This document shows positions 31,820 through 35,288 of a stretch of DNA of 35,288 nucleotides, one piece after another (within the stretch, counting starts at the first letter, position 1; every line of letters begins with the position of its first letter). This DNA is from an uncultured Eubacteriales bacterium (GTDB taxonomy: Bacteria; Bacillota; Clostridia; Christensenellales; Christensenellaceae). Under the pieces are notes generated by a model. It saw nothing but the letters and a program-made list of their open reading frames with translations. It ran no database searches and was not told where the DNA came from. The position numbers and the translations under genes were made by a program. The stretch spans positions 1 through 35,288 of the forward strand of contig CAJJPW010000001.1 in the NCBI GenBank assembly GCA_905193725.1, given 5' to 3'.

Positions 31820-33805
31820 ATGAAAAAAACCAAAAGAGCAAGCCATTTGGTAGCGCTCATGATAGCATGTATCGCTGCCGCAGGAATGTGTTTTTTACTT
31901 TATCATTACGACAATAAGTATATCAAGCGAGCGCCAGTTACGCAAGGCGGGGTAGCATATTTGAACCAGGAAAAGTTAGTAAACCAAGAGATCATTTGGC
32001 TGGTGGAGGGTTGGGAAATTTACCCGGGCGTAATAGCAGAACCATCTGAATTATCCCAGTACGAAGCTACGCCAATCTACATTGGCCAGTATTTTAGCTT
32101 TTCCTCATTGGGTCAAGAAAATTCTCCCTATGGAGTAGCGACATATCGACTGCTTCTCCAGGGAGAGAAAGGGGAATATGATCTATTGCTGCCAGAGGTG
32201 TTCTGTGCCAGTAAAATCTATGTGAATGGCCAGTTGGTACAGGCCGTTGGCTCAATATCGCCCTATACTCCCTGTGTGCAAGACACTATTGTCCCCATCT
32301 CCGTCAATGGACTCACAGAGGTCGTCATACAGACAGCCAACTATAGCCATTACTACAGTGGCATCACCTATCCTCCAGCGATTGGTACACCAAATGCAGT
32401 GGATCAATTGGTATCTTCGCGCCTGCTCCTATACGGTGTGTTCTGCTTTTCCTCTCTATCTATAGCACTTTTCTCCGCTGGGATTTGGGTGGGAACTCAT
32501 AGAGAAAACAAACTGTTTCTCTGGTTTGGACTACTTACCCTTTCCTTTGCCTTGAGAATCTGCTATCCGTTTTTCCACAGATTTGGTATGCCGCTAATTC
32601 AGCCGCTATACGCTCTGGAGGATTCCATGGCCCTCTTTGGTCTTTTGTGTGTGGCGAAAATCACATTGCTCTTGTGCTTTAGAAAACCGCCTAAATGGAC
32701 AAATGTTCTGCTGGCTTTGGCAGGAGGATTTGTCCTGCTAGGAGCGCTGGTTCCTCTGGCTGTACTCAATTGGATCCCTGCGTTTGCACCAATTTATGGT
32801 CAAATTATCTATTGGTATAAACTTATTTTCTCCATGACATTGTTAGTGCTAGTATTAATGGGAGGTGCAGGAAGAGCACGCCGTCAAAACACTTGGATTC
32901 TCTGTGGAATGGGCATATATGGTGTATCCCTGATCGCCCGAGCTGTCATGCTAGGGAGGTATGAGCCAGCATATACCGCCTGGCCGGATGAGTGGGGCGC
33001 ATATTTGTTAGTGGTATGTTTTGCAGTGAGAATGGTGATGAGAAATTTAGAGCTGGTTCGACGCAATGCACATTTGACGTATCATCTGCAAGAAGAAGTA
33101 CGGCAAAAAACGGCAAACCTCACTACGCTTTTAACCGAGCGTCGACAGTTATTGGCGGGTTTCACCCATGACCTCAAAACGCCAATCTCCTCCATTTCTA
33201 CCTTCGCCCATCTAGTAGAAGAGGGAAATGTGGGATTAGATGAGGAGACACAGGGATACCTCAAAACCATTCATCAAAAGATAGAGGATATGCGCCAGCA
33301 AGTGGAAGAAATCCAGCAGTTTACCATTGAGGAGGCAAAGCCTATTAGGTGGAAGCCCCTGGACCTTACCCAATTAGTACAGCAGTTTTATGAAACCAAC
33401 CTGCCAGATGTAGAGGTGGCAGGAATTGACTTTCGATTGAAAAGAGATGTGCAAGGGCCGCTTTGGATACAGGGAGATGATGTCAAATTAAAAAGCGTGC
33501 TGCAAAATCTACTGTATAACGCGGTGAGCTTCACACCGGAAGAAGGCTCTATCACTCTTTCTCTCGCACAACAGGAAGACAAGGCGATAGTGGCTGTGAA
33601 GGACACGGGCCAGGGAATTGACAAAGAGGATTTGCCCCATGTGTTTGACCTGTTTTTTAGCAAGAGAGAGGCGGGAAATGGATTGGGCCTATATCTATGT
33701 AAGTCCATCGTCCAAGAGCACGGGGGGTTAATTGAAGTGCAGGCAAATCAGAAGCATGGGACGGTATTTACTATGCAATTTCCCTTGATTACGCAGGGAG
33801 AATAG
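31820..33805 (+). CDS. Sensor histidine kinase with 7TM (7TMR-DISM-like) sensor
   Basis: A 661-residue membrane kinase. One membrane helix at about 10-30 is followed by an extracellular domain (about 35-190) with a jelly-roll-like look (YRLLLQGEKGEYDLLLPEV...IYVNGQLVQAVG). Seven hydrophobic segments lie between about 195 and 405, the arrangement of 7TMR-DISM sensors. After a coiled coil (about 410-440) comes the HisKA domain with His450 in FTHDLKTPISS. The HATPase domain follows, with NLLYNAVSFTPE (N box), DTGQGID (G1), FDLFFSK (F box) and GLGLYL (G2). It probably phosphorylates the OmpR-type regulator at 29465. GAGGG lies upstream of the ATG. Only 48 bases separate it from the divergent surface-protein gene, and I could not find clear promoters there. 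Confidence 0.9.
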   Translation: MKKTKRASHLVALMIACIAAAGMCFLLYHYDNKYIKRAPVTQGGVAYLNQEKLVNQEIIWLVEGWEIYPGVIAEPSELSQYEATPIYIGQYFSFSSLGQENSPYGVATYRLLLQGEKGEYDLLLPEVFCASKIYVNGQLVQAVGSISPYTPCVQDTIVPISVNGLTEVVIQTANYSHYYSGITYPPAIGTPNAVDQLVSSRLLLYGVFCFSSLSIALFSAGIWVGTHRENKLFLWFGLLTLSFALRICYPFFHRFGMPLIQPLYALEDSMALFGLLCVAKITLLLCFRKPPKWTNVLLALAGGFVLLGALVPLAVLNWIPAFAPIYGQIIYWYKLIFSMTLLVLVLMGGAGRARRQNTWILCGMGIYGVSLIARAVMLGRYEPAYTAWPDEWGAYLLVVCFAVRMVMRNLELVRRNAHLTYHLQEEVRQKTANLTTLLTERRQLLAGFTHDLKTPISSISTFAHLVEEGNVGLDEETQGYLKTIHQKIEDMRQQVEEIQQFTIEEAKPIRWKPLDLTQLVQQFYETNLPDVEVAGIDFRLKRDVQGPLWIQGDDVKLKSVLQNLLYNAVSFTPEEGSITLSLAQQEDKAIVAVKDTGQGIDKEDLPHVFDLFFSKREAGNGLGLYLCKSIVQEHGGLIEVQANQKHGTVFTMQFPLITQGE

Positions 33806-33817
33806 AGGCTGGCTCCT

Positions 33818-34672
33818 TTAATTGTTAGGGGGAATATAAAATCTTCCGGAGAGCTCTTTGGTATTCATGCAGTTGATAAATGCCTTAGGGTCCACTCTGC
33901 GGATGGAGTCAATTGTATGCTTGGCCTCTTCTGCAGACACCACAGAGTAGAGCAGGTGCTTTTCCTGGCCTTCATAACAACCCACGCCACTAAATCGAGT
34001 GGCGTCGTGATTGGTATTTTTTCGAATACACTCATAGACTTCATTGGGATGGTCGGTAATGATAAGCAGCGTTTGTTTTTGGTAGCGCTTATATAGCATG
34101 TGAAGGATTTGCGTGGAGGCAAACTGAAAGATAATGGAGTACAGGGATTTGTCCCAGCCAAACAGCAGTCCCGCGATTACCAGCATGACCACATTGCCAA
34201 TAAAGATGTAATTCCACGTATCGATGCCCTTGCGCTCGGAAAAGAAAATGGCGATAAAATCCGTCCCGCCACTGGTGGCCTGAGCAAAGAGACAAATGCA
34301 GATAGCCACTCCGTTGATAATGCCGCCAAAGATGCTGATGAGCAGTGGGTCGGAAGTGATCTCAAAGGAGGGAAGCACATCGGTGAGGATGCTGGTCAGG
34401 ACGATCATAAGGCAGGAATACAGTGTGAGCCGCTTGCCGAGAAATCGAAAGCCGATGACTGCAGGAATCGCATTGAGCAACAAATTGATGAGCGTAAAGG
34501 GAAGTTCCACGTGGAGGTACTGAGAAGCGGTGCGCTGGATGAGCAGCGTAAGGCCGTTAAATCCACCGGGAAACATATCTCCTGCCCGGACGAAAATCTT
34601 AATGTTCAGCGCCATGATAAAAGCGGCAAAAATAATCAGAATAATTCGCTGGATATCACTCTTTTGTTTCAT
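33818..34672 (-). CDS. YitT-family membrane protein
   Basis: A 284-residue protein of the YitT/DUF161 family. Five to six membrane helices lie at about 8-200, with the characteristic MFPGGFNGLTLLIQR and GGIINGVAICICLFAQATSGGTDFIA motifs. The C-terminal cytosolic DUF2179 domain (about 205-280) has QTLLIITDHPNEVYECIRKN and DPKAFINCMNTKELSGRFY. The biochemical function of the family is unknown; it is common in Bacillota. GAGAGGG lies nine bases before the ATG. The gene converges with the kinase gene, leaving only 12 bases between the stop codons. Confidence 0.9.
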   Translation of the reverse strand: MKQKSDIQRIILIIFAAFIMALNIKIFVRAGDMFPGGFNGLTLLIQRTASQYLHVELPFTLINLLLNAIPAVIGFRFLGKRLTLYSCLMIVLTSILTDVLPSFEITSDPLLISIFGGIINGVAICICLFAQATSGGTDFIAIFFSERKGIDTWNYIFIGNVVMLVIAGLLFGWDKSLYSIIFQFASTQILHMLYKRYQKQTLLIITDHPNEVYECIRKNTNHDATRFSGVGCYEGQEKHLLYSVVSAEEAKHTIDSIRRVDPKAFINCMNTKELSGRFYIPPNN

Positions 34673-35013
34673 AAACGATAACCCTCTCTTCCTCCAAACC
34701 GACGCGGCAAATTCAAAAAATAAGTTATTCCTATTATGTCATACTTTATGGGGAAAAGCGAGATGGTATTCAAAAATTGCTGAAAGGGTTTGTCCGTTTG
34801 GGATTGGGAAAACTTTTTTTCCAAACAAATGGATTTGGAAAACTCTCTGCACTGGCGATGTTCAATGATGTAGCACGCAAGTCGGGAATTTGGATAGGTA
34901 TAAACCCGAAAGGAAAGGCTACTATTTTAAAGGAGAAAGACATAGATCGGTATGTAAAAGAAAGGGTCTCACCTACACCGCATTAAAGGATAAAACTTCT
35001 GATGAGCACTTCA
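34673..35013. other. Intergenic region upstream of the YitT gene, with an unassigned short open frame
   Basis: The only plus-strand frame of note runs from TTG 34777 to 34986 (69 codons). Its second half reads FNDVARKSGIWIGINPKGKATI and looks protein-like. It has no ribosome binding site, no ATG near its start and no family I recognise, so I do not call it a gene. It may be a remnant. An inverted repeat CTGATGA/TCATCAG at 34999-35017 overlaps the stop codon of the minus-strand hydrolase gene and could be part of its terminator (GTTTT follows on the minus strand). Confidence 0.35.
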
Positions 35014-35288
35014 TCAGGTCTGCCATGCAAAAAAGTTTTCTACAGCGTACTCATAACATTCTAAAAGAAAATGAATTGCCTGTTTTGCCTTTTGGGAGCC
35101 AGGTGCCATGCGATCAAAAGCATGGTAACAGCCTTCAAACTGCCGAAAAAATACCTTGACACCTGCTCGCTGAAGGGCCTTAACATATTGCACTGTTTCG
35201 TCAAAAAAAGGTTCGGCTGTGCCCACAAAAGTGCAAGTGGGAGGAAGCCCTGTAAAATCAGTGGCTCTGGCTGCCGCTGCATAGGCTG
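35014..35288 (-). CDS. Alpha/beta hydrolase (esterase/lipase family), C-terminal part, cut by window edge
   Basis: Only the last 91 codons are visible; the start lies beyond position 35288. The reading AYAAAARATDFTGLPPTCTF followed by VGTAEPFFDETVQYVKALQR, then FEGCYHAFDRMAP, matches the end of hormone-sensitive-lipase/acetyl-esterase type hydrolases (alpha/beta hydrolase fold 3). The strand before the catalytic acid, the 'GLPPT' turn and the catalytic His in GCYHAFD are visible. In most relatives the acid is an Asp a few residues after the V-G strand; here Glu or Asp in TAEPFFDE would serve. The substrate cannot be guessed. The stop codon at 35014-35016 overlaps a small inverted repeat. Confidence 0.8.
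   Translation of the reverse strand, partial: AYAAAARATDFTGLPPTCTFVGTAEPFFDETVQYVKALQRAGVKVFFRQFEGCYHAFDRMAPGSQKAKQAIHFLLECYEYAVENFFAWQT

Noticed and set aside
34100..34681. Long plus-strand frame of 193 codons
   Set aside because: It is entirely antisense to the YitT gene, whose membrane helices and family motifs are clear.
34777..34986. Plus-strand 69-codon frame starting with TTG
   Set aside because: Parts look protein-like but there is no start signal and no recognised family; kept only as a note in the intergenic entry.
1..35288. tRNA, rRNA, CRISPR arrays, transposase genes or attachment sites
   Set aside because: None was seen. The only repeat array is the in-frame Cys-rich one inside trsS, which is coding and not CRISPR-like.

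Overview
The window looks like chromosomal DNA from an anaerobic member of the Clostridia (Bacillota). The reasons are the split, archaeal-type glutamate synthase with separate ferredoxin and FAD subunits, an ANTAR antitermination regulator, LL-diaminopimelate aminotransferase, a FeoA-FeoB fusion, A-rich spacers with consensus sigma-A promoters, AGGAGG-type ribosome binding sites and several ferredoxin-dependent enzymes. I see no tRNA, rRNA, CRISPR array, complete insertion sequence or replication origin.

Region 1 (about 1-9290) is a nitrogen-assimilation operon. Its leader contains a hairpin with an A1/G4 hexaloop that competes with an intrinsic terminator. It is followed by four glutamate synthase pieces (amidotransferase, FMN synthase, GXGXG domain and an FAD oxidoreductase) plus a polyferredoxin, then glutamine synthetase, an ANTAR regulator with a degenerate receiver, and the two last steps of meso-diaminopimelate synthesis (dapL, dapF). 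The ANTAR protein very probably reads the leader of its own operon.

Region 2 (about 9460-23945) is the most interesting part. It is a molybdenum aldehyde oxidoreductase locus with a candidate molybdenum-cofactor riboswitch and terminator in its leader. Downstream, on the same strand and closely spaced, lie a large FAD/Fe-S/CCG-domain electron-transfer protein, a C_GCAxxG_C_C protein, a small zinc-ribbon protein, a radical SAM protein of the TrsS type with about 170 residues of Cys-rich repeats inserted in it, a methyltransferase (TrsM type), a HAD hydrolase, a NifX-like protein with a Cys/His tail, an acyl-CoA-ligase-like adenylating enzyme and an NTP-transferase/HD fusion. Converging on it from the other side are an XRE regulator and xdhC. 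From memory the same family set surrounds the aldehyde oxidoreductase of Desulfovibrio vulgaris (DVU1551-DVU1559), so the gene set is conserved across phyla, but its chemistry is not established as far as I know. The expanded CCC-repeat insertion in the radical SAM protein is the single most unusual thing in the window.

Region 3 (about 23945-29460) holds an orphan promoter-terminator unit that may be a small RNA, a MarR-MATE efflux operon with a perfect 11-bp inverted repeat over its promoter, a feoAB iron transporter gene with a long leader, and a relic of a class D beta-lactamase or BlaR-type sensor domain.

Region 4 (about 29460-35288) holds a two-component system whose response regulator and histidine kinase genes are separated by an opposite-strand gene for a signal-peptide/C-terminal-anchor surface protein, then a YitT-family membrane protein, and the 3' end of an alpha/beta hydrolase gene cut by the window edge.

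All functional assignments come from reading translations and motifs; no database search was run.
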